Part shown: positions 1 to 6,900 of the stretch, piece by piece | Layout of the letters: each line of letters opens with the position of its first letter | Position numbering within the stretch: position 1 is the first letter of the stretch | Source of the DNA: Clostridia bacterium | GTDB taxonomy: Bacteria; Bacillota; Clostridia; Oscillospirales; Acutalibacteraceae | Direction: 5' to 3' | DNA length: 9,691 nt | NCBI GenBank assembly: GCA_024689165.1 | Contig: JAILDS010000012.1 | Location: 1-9,691, forward strand | Made by a program: the position numbers and the translations under genes | Notes under the pieces: generated by a model | The model's input: only the letters and a program-made list of their open reading frames with translations | Database searches by the model: none | What the model was told of the DNA's origin: nothing

Positions 1-124
1 CTCCGAGCGCGCCAAGATCCTCCCCAGGAGGGTGACCGGCACCTGCGCGAAGCATCAGAGGATGCTGACCAATGCCATCAAGCGCGCCCGTTACGTAGCG
101 CTTCTGCCCTATTCCAACGACTGA
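1..124 (+). CDS. rpsR: 30S ribosomal protein S18, C-terminal part (5' end outside window)
   Basis: This is the last 40 codons of ribosomal protein S18, a small-subunit protein of the 30S platform that binds 16S rRNA next to S6. The reading frame starts at position 2 and ends with TGA at 122-124. The visible peptide contains the family signature ILPRRVTGTCAKHQR followed by LTNAIKRARYVALLPY, which is the conserved basic helix and C-terminus of S18. The tail ends in SND, as in many Firmicute S18 proteins. The upstream part, normally preceded by rpsF and ssb in Firmicutes, lies outside the window. A terminator follows 6 bases after the stop, so this is the end of its transcription unit and the fol genes downstream are a separate unit. 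Identification is near certain; only the 5' end is missing. Confidence 0.97.
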   Translation, partial: SERAKILPRRVTGTCAKHQRMLTNAIKRARYVALLPYSND

Positions 125-130
125 CCCTTT

Positions 131-159
131 GCCCGCCCTTACGAAGGCGGGCGTTTTTT
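131..159 (+). terminator. Rho-independent terminator after rpsR
   Basis: GCCCGCC (131-137) pairs with GGCGGGC (146-152). The inner TT/AA bases can extend the stem, and the loop is short. A run of six T (154-159) follows directly. The position just after the rpsR stop and the GC-rich stem plus U-tract make this a textbook intrinsic terminator. Confidence 0.93.
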
Positions 160-243
160 AAAGCAATACCGTATAAATAAGGCGTGCGGTGTTGCCCTGA
201 GGCCGCGGGCACGGATCCGCGCAGTTATGAATCAGTATCAGAC

Positions 244-252
244 AGAGGGTGA
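244..252 (+). promoter_or_regulatory. Ribosome binding site deciding the folP start
   Basis: AGAGGGTGA lies 5 bases before ATG 258 and resembles the anti-SD complement. An in-frame GTG at 249 falls inside this purine-rich element and would have no site of its own, so ATG 258 is the preferred start. The protein from 258 then begins MSVPLVMGIVNVTPDSFSDG, the normal DHPS N-terminus. Confidence 0.7.
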
Positions 253-257
253 GAAAA

Positions 258-1055
258 ATGTCTGTTCCGCTTGTTATGGGTATCGTCAACGTCACGCCGG
301 ATTCTTTTTCCGACGGCGGGCGTTATTTCGAGCCCTCTTCCGCTTACGCGCGCGCCCGCAAGCTCCACAGACTCGGGACCGATATAATCGACCTCGGCGC
401 CATGAGCACCGGTCCGGGCAGCGAACCGATCACGTCTGGGGAGGAGCTCGGACGGCTCAGACCCGTTCTCGAGCTGCTTGCAGACGAACGAGGCATCACG
501 CTGAGCGTCGATACGATCTTTCCTGAAACAGCCGACGTCGCTGCCTGGTACGGCGTTAAGATCGTCAACGACGTGAGCGGCGTCCTTTCCGAAGAAATGG
601 CGCAGGTCGTCGTCAAACGCGGCCTGACCTGGGTCGTGACCCACAACCCTCTGCACACGGCTTCCGCCGCCGCCGAGTTTGAAGAAGGCGTCACGGCCGA
701 TATCCGTGCCTTTTTCGCGCGCGCCGCGGCTTTTTGCGCCGAGCGGGGCATCCCGGCCGAAAAGCTTATCTTCGACCCCGGCTTCGGTTTTTCAAAGAAC
801 AAGGAGCAGAATATGACCGTTCTGAAAAACCTTGATTCGATAAAACCCGGAAACGGGAAGCTGCTCATCGGGCTGTCACGCAAGCGCTTCCTCGATTTTG
901 ACGGCAAATGCCCCTCCGCTTCACGGCGGGAGGCGCGGACGCTCTGCGCGAACCTTTACGCGGCGGCGCACGGAGCGGACATATTGAGGGTGCACGACGC
1001 GGAGGCGACTCTGCGCGCGCTGGAACTCGGCAGGGAGCTGCAATGGACGTTATAA
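258..1055 (+). CDS. folP: Dihydropteroate synthase (DHPS), divergent substrate loop
   Basis: DHPS is a cytosolic TIM-barrel enzyme that condenses 6-hydroxymethyl-dihydropterin pyrophosphate with p-aminobenzoate to give dihydropteroate. It is the target of sulfonamides. The 265-residue length is normal. Family landmarks are visible in order: MGIVNVTPDSFSDGG (7-21), Asp85 in SVDT, Asn104 in NDVSG, Asp173 in DPGFGF, Lys209 in GLSRKRF, and Arg244/His246 in LRVHDAEA. These correspond to the pterin-binding and catalytic residues known in E. coli DHPS. Two landmarks depart from the norm. The usual GGESTRPG loop reads GAMSTGPG (47-54), with Gly52 in place of the conserved Arg. The usual MHN reads THN (128-130). 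The gene heads a folP-folB-folK cluster and its 3' end overlaps folB by 13 bases. It is almost certainly a folate-pathway DHPS. A DHPS paralogue with altered function is a minor alternative because of the loop change. Confidence 0.94.
   Translation: MSVPLVMGIVNVTPDSFSDGGRYFEPSSAYARARKLHRLGTDIIDLGAMSTGPGSEPITSGEELGRLRPVLELLADERGITLSVDTIFPETADVAAWYGVKIVNDVSGVLSEEMAQVVVKRGLTWVVTHNPLHTASAAAEFEEGVTADIRAFFARAAAFCAERGIPAEKLIFDPGFGFSKNKEQNMTVLKNLDSIKPGNGKLLIGLSRKRFLDFDGKCPSASRREARTLCANLYAAAHGADILRVHDAEATLRALELGRELQWTL
1032..1037 (+). promoter_or_regulatory. Ribosome binding site for folB inside folP
   Basis: AGGGAG lies within the last codons of folP, 5 bases before the folB ATG at 1043. It supports that start over any upstream alternative. 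It also implies that ribosomes terminating on folP can reinitiate on folB. Confidence 0.65.
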
Positions 1056-1402
1056 AGATCACCGGCCTGAAGCTGTTCGGTTTCCACGGCGTGAACGACT
1101 ATGAAAAGGCCGAGGGCCAGAATTTTTATGCGGATATCGAACTGTTCTGCGACCTGACCGAAGCGAAGCGGTCGGACAGCCTTGACGCCACGGTGAGCTA
1201 TTCGGAGGTCATAAAGCTCGTCAAAGAGCGTTTCAACGACGAAAAATACGACCTTATCGAACGCGCCGCAGAGCATCTGTGTGCCGTCGTGATGGAGTCG
1301 TTCCCGCTCGTTGATACGATAAGACTGACCCTTCATAAGCCCGACGCCCCGGTCTCGGCAGAATTCGCCGATATCAGCGTCACGGTGGAAAAAACAAGAT
1401 GA
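1043..1402 (+). CDS. folB: Dihydroneopterin aldolase (DHNA)
   Basis: FolB cleaves the side chain of 7,8-dihydroneopterin to give 6-hydroxymethyl-7,8-dihydropterin and glycolaldehyde, and it usually assembles as an octamer in the cytosol. The protein is 119 residues, the standard size. It shows the family pattern: GLKLFGFHGV near the N-terminus, Glu21 in the YEKAEGQ motif, Tyr53 in TVSYSEV, Glu73 in DLIERAAE, and catalytic Lys99 in LHKPDAP. These match the substrate-binding Glu/Tyr and the general-base Lys known in characterised aldolases, so the enzyme looks intact. The start is ATG 1043, which lies inside folP and has its own AGGGAG site. Its stop overlaps the folK start (ATGA). Its product is the substrate of the next gene, folK, and the FolK product feeds FolP upstream. 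Confidence 0.96.
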   Translation: MDVIKITGLKLFGFHGVNDYEKAEGQNFYADIELFCDLTEAKRSDSLDATVSYSEVIKLVKERFNDEKYDLIERAAEHLCAVVMESFPLVDTIRLTLHKPDAPVSAEFADISVTVEKTR

Positions 1403-1908
1403 CGTACGCTGTTTTGGGGTTCGGCTCCAATATTGAACCCCGTCTTGAATGCCTTAATCGCGCGCTCGGAGCGATAGGTTCGCTCTGCCGCACGGAGCTT
1501 GTCAGGACTTCATCGGTATATGAGACCGAGCCTGTCGGCTGCGACAGCCCCGACAGGTATCTGAACATGTGCGCGCTCGTCAGGACGGACCTGTCCGTCC
1601 ACGCCCTTCTGGGGGCGTGCCTCGGCATAGAAGCCGCTCTCGGCAGGGAACGTCCTTATAAGAATGCGCCGAGGACCGTCGATATCGACCTGCTGCTTTA
1701 CGGCGACGAGACGATAGATACGCCTGAGCTGACGGTCCCGCACCCGAGGATGTGGGAGCGGGGTTTCGTGACCGTCCCGCTGCTTGAGCTCGACGCTCAG
1801 GAGCTGTTCCGGACGGATTTCGGCAAAAAGATCGTCCCCGACGGGCATGAGGTAAGTTTGTTTACCGGCAGCGATCGATCCGGCGAAAAGTTTCTGCCCG
1901 ACGCCTGA
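1399..1908 (+). CDS. folK: 6-hydroxymethyl-7,8-dihydropterin pyrophosphokinase (HPPK)
   Basis: FolK transfers pyrophosphate from ATP to 6-hydroxymethyl-dihydropterin, making the activated pterin used by FolP. The 169-residue product carries the classic HPPK landmarks: GFGSNIEPR at the N-terminus, SSVYETEPVG, and the signature APRTVDIDLLLYG, where Asp95 and Asp97 are the Mg2+ ligands. It also has VPHPRMWERGFVTVPLLELD with His115 and Arg121, at positions that coincide with E. coli HPPK numbering. The last ~15 residues (SLFTGSDRSGEKFLPDA region) form a tail with no motif I recognise. The ATG overlaps the folB TGA by 4 bases, with GGTGGA about 9 bases upstream, so translation is probably coupled. 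A terminator follows about 95 bases after the stop, which makes folK the last gene of the unit. Confidence 0.96.
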   Translation: MTYAVLGFGSNIEPRLECLNRALGAIGSLCRTELVRTSSVYETEPVGCDSPDRYLNMCALVRTDLSVHALLGACLGIEAALGRERPYKNAPRTVDIDLLLYGDETIDTPELTVPHPRMWERGFVTVPLLELDAQELFRTDFGKKIVPDGHEVSLFTGSDRSGEKFLPDA

Positions 1909-2002
1909 GAAAACAGAACAGAGTTCGATCCGCGCCGCGTCACAGCTTTCCCCGCAGTCGTTTATCCGTCGTTTATTATGATTTCGGCAAAACCGCAATA
2001 GC

Positions 2003-2068
2003 AGAACCCGATTTTTTTTCGTTCTTTTTGAAAAAATATCGGGTTCTTGTTTGTATTGTTTTTTTAAA
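2003..2068 (+). terminator. Probable intrinsic terminator of the fol operon
   Basis: AGAACCCGAT (2003-2012) is perfectly complementary to ATCGGGTTCT (2038-2047). Inside it, after one mismatch, six T at 2014-2019 and C2020 pair with G2030 and six A at 2031-2036, leaving a 9-base loop. The sequence after the stem is T-rich and ends in a run of eight or more T at about 2059-2065. The stem is long, but the T-tract is interrupted, so efficiency is uncertain. Confidence 0.75.
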
Positions 2069-2116
2069 AAAATCCTTAATATTTAGTCACTTGTGATGAT
2101 GTGTGTTTTCATTAAA

Positions 2117-2125
2117 TGGTATAAT
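2117..2125 (+). promoter_or_regulatory. Extended -10 promoter for the lipoprotein gene
   Basis: TGGTATAAT contains a perfect TATAAT (2120-2125) preceded by TG one base upstream, the extended -10 form used by the housekeeping sigma factor. No convincing -35 box lies at the usual 16-18 base spacing; TTGTGA at 2091-2096 is 23 bases away. The surroundings are strongly AT-rich compared with the coding DNA. Transcription would begin near 2132, ahead of the lipoprotein gene. Confidence 0.7.
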
Positions 2126-2187
2126 ATTACTTATCATAGCTCGGAGTGCCGGGCAAATCTTGTGTAAAACGAATAACCGGGAAGCCG

Positions 2188-3873
2188 ATGGAGGACTCAG
2201 CAGCTTTGAAAAACACAGACAAACGCTCTCGTTTTTTTGACAGTTTCCGGCACGGAGGGCTCAAAGCCCCGCTCTGCGTCCTGCTCGCGTGCCTGATGAT
2301 CGCGGGCCTCGTTTCATGCGCCTCGAAACCCGACGGCCCCGGCGATGACGATCCTACCGTGGATGAGGGGGAGTGGGAGATCGACGAGGACTTTTCGTCC
2401 CCGGAGGATCTTGCCATATCCTCCGCAATAGATACTGAGCTCGACTCTTATTCATACAAGTACCACCGCTACGACGGCGACTCCGAGCCCGAGGGCTACA
2501 TCGTCGGCTGCGGTGTCACGGACGCGGATATGCAGTTCACGGTGTTCGAGGAGCTGACGCTCAGGCCCCGCGGGTCGGATATCCCGCTTTTCTCCGTCGT
2601 GATACAGACGCTCATCTCCACGCCGTACACCACGGGCGTTTCCTCGTTCCTCTGCGGCGAGCTGGGCGGGAACATCTACTTCTATATCCAGGGCGACGAA
2701 AATACCTATCCCGCGTACTATCTGTTCTCGGCGGAGACCGGCGCGGTCACGCCCGTCGGCATGTATGAATACCACAAGTTCCTCGGCGAGCGTATCCTGC
2801 TCAAAAAGCCCGCGGAGGATGAGGCGGAGTCGTCCGGCCTCGAGGTCCGCGATTTCGGCGGAGAGCTGCTGCATTCCTATGATTCCGTGCGCGACGTCGA
2901 CGTTTACGACGGCTTCATGTTCATGCTTTCCGGGGAGGAAGAGACGGTCCTGTCCCGCGTCCCCTTCGAGCCCTTCTTCGAGGACGGTTCCGACCTGTCC
3001 GACACGGCTCTGTGTTCTTTCGGCGACTACTCCGTCGAGTTCAGCCAGACCGAATACAACCTGCTTTCGCTGACCCGCAGGGACTACCGCGACTGGCGGA
3101 CCTGCACCTTTGCCGAGGCCCCGGCGCTGATGGCGGAGCTTGCGGAAAAGCCCGCCGAGGGGCATGAGGATATCGTCGAGAGCTGCGGCGCGTTTTCGGT
3201 CACGCTGCCTGGTATGTTCGCCGGCAGGTACAACGTTGTTTCCCGTCAGGATTCGCTTATGTTCTTCCAGAAGGCCTCGAATGACGAGAACGAATACGAG
3301 GGCTTCATGTTCGGCTTCTCGCTCGTCGAGCTCGGCAGCGCCGCGGACGTATCCGGCAACGGCTACGTGCTCTGCCGCTACGTGAGCCCGTCCTCGGAAA
3401 AATACGTCGCGGTCACCATCGCCGAGGATTTTGTCGGCAATTACGACTATTCCGACGAATTCAGGGCACTGTATTCCCGCGCGGACGACGTGACAGAGAG
3501 CATCGCAGCCCTCGGTACGGGCGCGAGCCTCGAGGCCTTCGATTACAGCTCCCTCACCGGCAGAACCTGGTCCTGCAAGACCGAGGACGGCGGAGTGTAC
3601 GAGCTGTTCGTTTCCGGCGCGAGGGGTTGCTTCGTTTCCGTAAATATATATTATACGGCCAAGGGCGCGTCAGGTCCCGATTCCGCGCAGGGGACGGTCA
3701 TGCTGCTCGACGTCGGCTACCTTTACTGGATAGCCTCCGATTATACCAACGGCAGCGGCACGCTCCGTTTTACGGACGAAGGCGTCTATCTTGAAATGAA
3801 GGGGCAGTATGAGGGCTGGACGAACACCGGAGGCGAGATACTGCTCAGCGAGGGTGCGCTCAAGGGAGTGTAG
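2188..3873 (+). CDS. Acidic lipoprotein of unknown function
   Basis: I do not recognise a specific family for the whole protein. The start at ATG 2188 gives 561 residues; an in-frame GTG at 2146 would add 14. The N-terminus has a long basic n-region (KRSRFFDSFRHGGLK) and a hydrophobic core, then the lipobox LVSC with Cys44 as the probable lipidated residue, so it should be anchored outside the membrane. A strongly acidic linker follows (DDDPTVDEG, EWEIDEDF). The middle is beta-rich, with phrases such as YYLFSAETGAVTPVG that suggest propeller-like blades. Residues ~334-440 (GAFSVTLPGMFAGRYNVV, then a Gly-Phe and Tyr-rich stretch) resemble a 'FSVTLP...GKY...FYQKAS' domain I recall from clostridial secreted proteins; this is from memory and unchecked. 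The C-terminal ~110 residues (SLTGRTWSC onward) look like a small lipocalin-like beta domain. No SD is strong at either start. No terminator separates it from the giant gene downstream. Confidence 0.8.
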   Translation: MEDSAALKNTDKRSRFFDSFRHGGLKAPLCVLLACLMIAGLVSCASKPDGPGDDDPTVDEGEWEIDEDFSSPEDLAISSAIDTELDSYSYKYHRYDGDSEPEGYIVGCGVTDADMQFTVFEELTLRPRGSDIPLFSVVIQTLISTPYTTGVSSFLCGELGGNIYFYIQGDENTYPAYYLFSAETGAVTPVGMYEYHKFLGERILLKKPAEDEAESSGLEVRDFGGELLHSYDSVRDVDVYDGFMFMLSGEEETVLSRVPFEPFFEDGSDLSDTALCSFGDYSVEFSQTEYNLLSLTRRDYRDWRTCTFAEAPALMAELAEKPAEGHEDIVESCGAFSVTLPGMFAGRYNVVSRQDSLMFFQKASNDENEYEGFMFGFSLVELGSAADVSGNGYVLCRYVSPSSEKYVAVTIAEDFVGNYDYSDEFRALYSRADDVTESIAALGTGASLEAFDYSSLTGRTWSCKTEDGGVYELFVSGARGCFVSVNIYYTAKGASGPDSAQGTVMLLDVGYLYWIASDYTNGSGTLRFTDEGVYLEMKGQYEGWTNTGGEILLSEGALKGV

Positions 3874-3940
3874 GCCCGCGTTTCAGAACGTACCATTTCC
3901 GGGCAGCGTGTCCGGACCAGATACCGTTAATAATTTCCAG

Positions 3941-3945
3941 GGAGG
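3941..3945 (+). promoter_or_regulatory. Strong ribosome binding site of the giant gene
   Basis: GGAGG within AGGGAGGT is the strongest Shine-Dalgarno match in the window. Two ATG codons in tandem follow in frame, at 3948 and 3951. The spacing is 2 bases to the first and 5 to the second, so 3951 is the better start. Confidence 0.85.
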
Positions 3946-3950
3946 TAATG

Positions 3951-6900
3951 ATGAAAAGGTTTTCAAAAATCGCGGTAAGCTTATGTCTTGCCTTGCTCAT
4001 GCTGTTCGAGCTCGGCGGAGCCTCGCTGCAGTACCTGCCCGAGCTGAAGGGCCTCTTCACGCTGACGGCGGCCGCCGTGCCGACCCCGATGAGCGGAAAG
4101 GACGACACCTTCGACCTCAACCAGGCACTCAACGACCTGAAGGCAGAGAAGACGGTGAAGCCCGGCAGCGACGAGGAGATCCGATGGGTCGAGGTCAGCA
4201 CCCGCGGCGGGCTCAAGAGCGCGCTTGAGTCGACAGACCCCGCTTGTGCGTACGTTAAGGTCGTCGCGAATATCGACGAGACCGTCGACCACGGCTCAAG
4301 CGGTCGGGACGGCGCTTTCAGCGATAAAAACACCAAAACGGTCGGCAAGATGAAGCTCTGGAAGGAGTGCATCGTCGTCCAGACCAACAAGGTGCTCGAC
4401 CTCAACGGCTACAGTGTCAACGTCAACCTGAAAAACTACAAGGAAAACGTCAACTATGACGAAAAGACAAAGGACGCCGAGGGCAATGAAACGTACAACG
4501 CTCCCACAGTCTGGTACGCCGGCAACCTTTCCCTTTTCTGCGTCACGGGCAACGAGACCACGATGCTCCTGCTCGACTCCAGCAAGCAGGAAACGGGCAA
4601 GCTGTCCTTCTCCGGCTATATGTGGGGCAGCGGCAAGCATTACAGGAAATACATCGTCAGGGATCTTTTCCAGGTGATAAACGGCGCGACGGTCTACGCC
4701 CTGAGCGGTACGTATCAGGCGGGCAGATCGAGGCTTCAGGACGTTTACTCCGGCTGGCAGAAGTTCAAGGGCATCGGCGGCGCCGTTCTCAAGGGCGCGC
4801 TCGGCATAGCCTCCGCGGCAGCCAACATCTACACGTCCTTCACGACGGGCGGCCTTTCCGAGACCATCTCCTCGGGCGTGTCGGGCATGATGAGCACCAT
4901 CTCGAATCTGGACACCAACGAGATGCTCGGCCTTGTGTGCGACCTTGACAAAAAGGTCTCGACCCCGGCGAAGATCCAGCAGCCCTCGGGCGAGACCGCC
5001 GAGGGCGACGCCGACGATATGGACGGCAAATCCGCCGACGCAAAGAACCCGAAGGACGTCGAGGCGCAGCAGGGCGCCGGCGCGTCCGTAGCCGGCGACG
5101 GACTGGGCATATTCGTCACCACAGTCGACACGACGCCCATCTACAAGGATGAGAACAGGGTCAAGATAGCCGATCTTAAAAAGGGCGACGAGATCCAGGT
5201 TGTCAAGCTTCTCGACCCGATCATCGACCCGGAGAATCCCTCGAATACGAGAGAATACTACCTTGTCAAGTACAAGGACGTCACAGGCTACGTCACAAAA
5301 GGCAATATCAAGTACCGCGCGACGCTGACGGACGCGGAGCTCGCGGCTCTTCCCACAGAGGGCGTGAACATAATCCACAACGGCGTCAATGAGAGCGCCG
5401 GGGCGCAGACGAAGTCGACCCTCGAAAAGCTCACCGAATCCTTCAACGCGACGACCGGCGCGCTCGCGGGTCCCGTTTCGGACGTGAAGAAGGCGGTCAC
5501 TGCAATAACCGAGATCGCCAAGGCCGTCGAGAAGTATTCCGAAAAATACTACCAGATACACTGGGGCACGGTCTTCAAGACGCGCTCCGACGACGCGAGG
5601 GTAATAATCTTCGACGGCACGTATATCGGCTTCGGCCAGGACGACGACATCCGCGACTCCGTCATCGACCTGTCGGAGGGCGGCGAGGTCTACGTGCTCG
5701 GCGGCAATTTCATGGGCATGGCCGGCGCGAACATCTTCGCGCTCAAGGAGGACGCGCCGGAGAACCTGACGATCAGGGCGGGCGAGTTCACCTGCACCAG
5801 CCTTAACAAGATGCGCGGCATCTACGTTAAGGACGACGACAAGCACACCATCCTCGCCGGCGTCAGGGGTTACGTGAACGCCCCCATAGAGTGCTTCGGC
5901 AGAAACATGGTCAAGGACGGCCGTATCCAGATCCGCGAGACCACCGGCGTGGGCAACCTCGTCGTCAAGGACAAGTCCATAGAGGGCAACAAGATCGTCT
6001 ATAAGCTCTACTGCGACGAGGCGGACCTTCCGAACATCTCCAATATGTCCGTTTACCCGCGCGAGGGCGGCTCGAGCTACCTGCAGTACGCTCTCAAGCT
6101 CGTCGGCAAGGCGGAGCACGACGCCGACCTTGAGGACCAGCCCGAGAACATCATCTCCGGCGACAGGTATATGGATTTCACCATCGGCGACACGGCGATG
6201 GAGTGGGACTACCTTGCCCCGCTCGTTCCCGACGTCGACCTGTCCTCGTCCGACACGAAGGATGCTATCGAGAAAGCGCTCGACAAGGCCGACGTGTTCT
6301 ATTACAAATATCCGAAATCAAGCTTCCTCAGCTCTCTGCGCGGCAACTACATACCGGAGCTCATCAGTACCGGCGCGGCGGCAGACGCCTCCGCCCTGCA
6401 GGAGATACGCACCTACAATTACATCACCAACCTCAGGACCTATACCTACACCCTGTATGAGATCGACCCCGTGACCCAGCAGAACATCGGCGAACCCGTC
6501 GCGAAGGAGACGGTGCCCTCCTCCGAGATCCTCACGGGCCAGATCTACCTGTCCCCGTACAAGACCGCGTCCAACGGCAACAACAGGTACCTGTACGACG
6601 GCTGGGAGGCCGGCAAGCTGTACCGCGTCACCCTGACGGTGGACGAGTACATCGAGATGGGCCTGCCCCGCAAGTACATGGAGGACGAGTTCGGCGGCAC
6701 CGTCAAGATGGACACCTGCGGCAGCTCCTCGCTGATCATCCGCTGCCTTGACGTTAATGACAACGATCAGTTCACCCCGGCGCACTTCACGGAGGAGAAC
6801 GTCGGCGTCGGCGACACCGTCGAGTGCGACTTCATCAACGCCCAGGTCGGCAGGATAGACATCTACGGCGAGAAGCTCTTCAGCGTCACCTACGACTGGC

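Noticed and set aside
172..177. TATAAA as a -10 box for the fol operon
   Set aside because: A matching -35 would fall inside the rpsR terminator and nothing there resembles TTGACA. The fol promoter must lie in 160-240 but I cannot place it with confidence.
192..219. Inverted repeats upstream of folP (TTGCCC/GGGCA, and palindrome CGGATCCG at 212-219)
   Set aside because: The stem is only 5-6 bp and the palindrome has no loop; both are expected by chance in GC-rich DNA. No riboswitch core was recognised.
249..257. Upstream GTG start for folP
   Set aside because: The GTG lies inside the Shine-Dalgarno-like element serving ATG 258 and adds residues (Met-Arg-Lys) not needed for the DHPS fold.
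2146..2187. Upstream GTG start for the lipoprotein
   Set aside because: It would leave only about a 14-base leader after the predicted transcript start and has no clear Shine-Dalgarno site. It cannot be fully excluded because the site before ATG 2188 is also weak.
2452..3165. Open frame of 237 codons on the - strand
   Set aside because: Antisense to the lipoprotein gene, with low-complexity Val/Gly/Arg composition; the + strand frame has a lipobox and coherent protein features.
3874..3940. Terminator between the lipoprotein and the giant gene
   Set aside because: Only a 4-bp CCGG/CCGG pairing is visible, with no T-tract, so there is no support for a terminator here.
4773..4911. Gly/Ala-rich stretch of the giant protein as a transmembrane or pore-forming toxin segment
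   Set aside because: It is broken by Lys, Ser and Thr residues and lacks a clean 20-residue hydrophobic span. No toxin domain or immunity gene is visible nearby.
4296..6119. Long open frame of 607 codons on the - strand
   Set aside because: It lies wholly antisense to the giant gene. Its translation is Val/Leu/Arg/Asp-rich and has no motif or Shine-Dalgarno support. GC-rich third positions on the + strand readily create such shadows.
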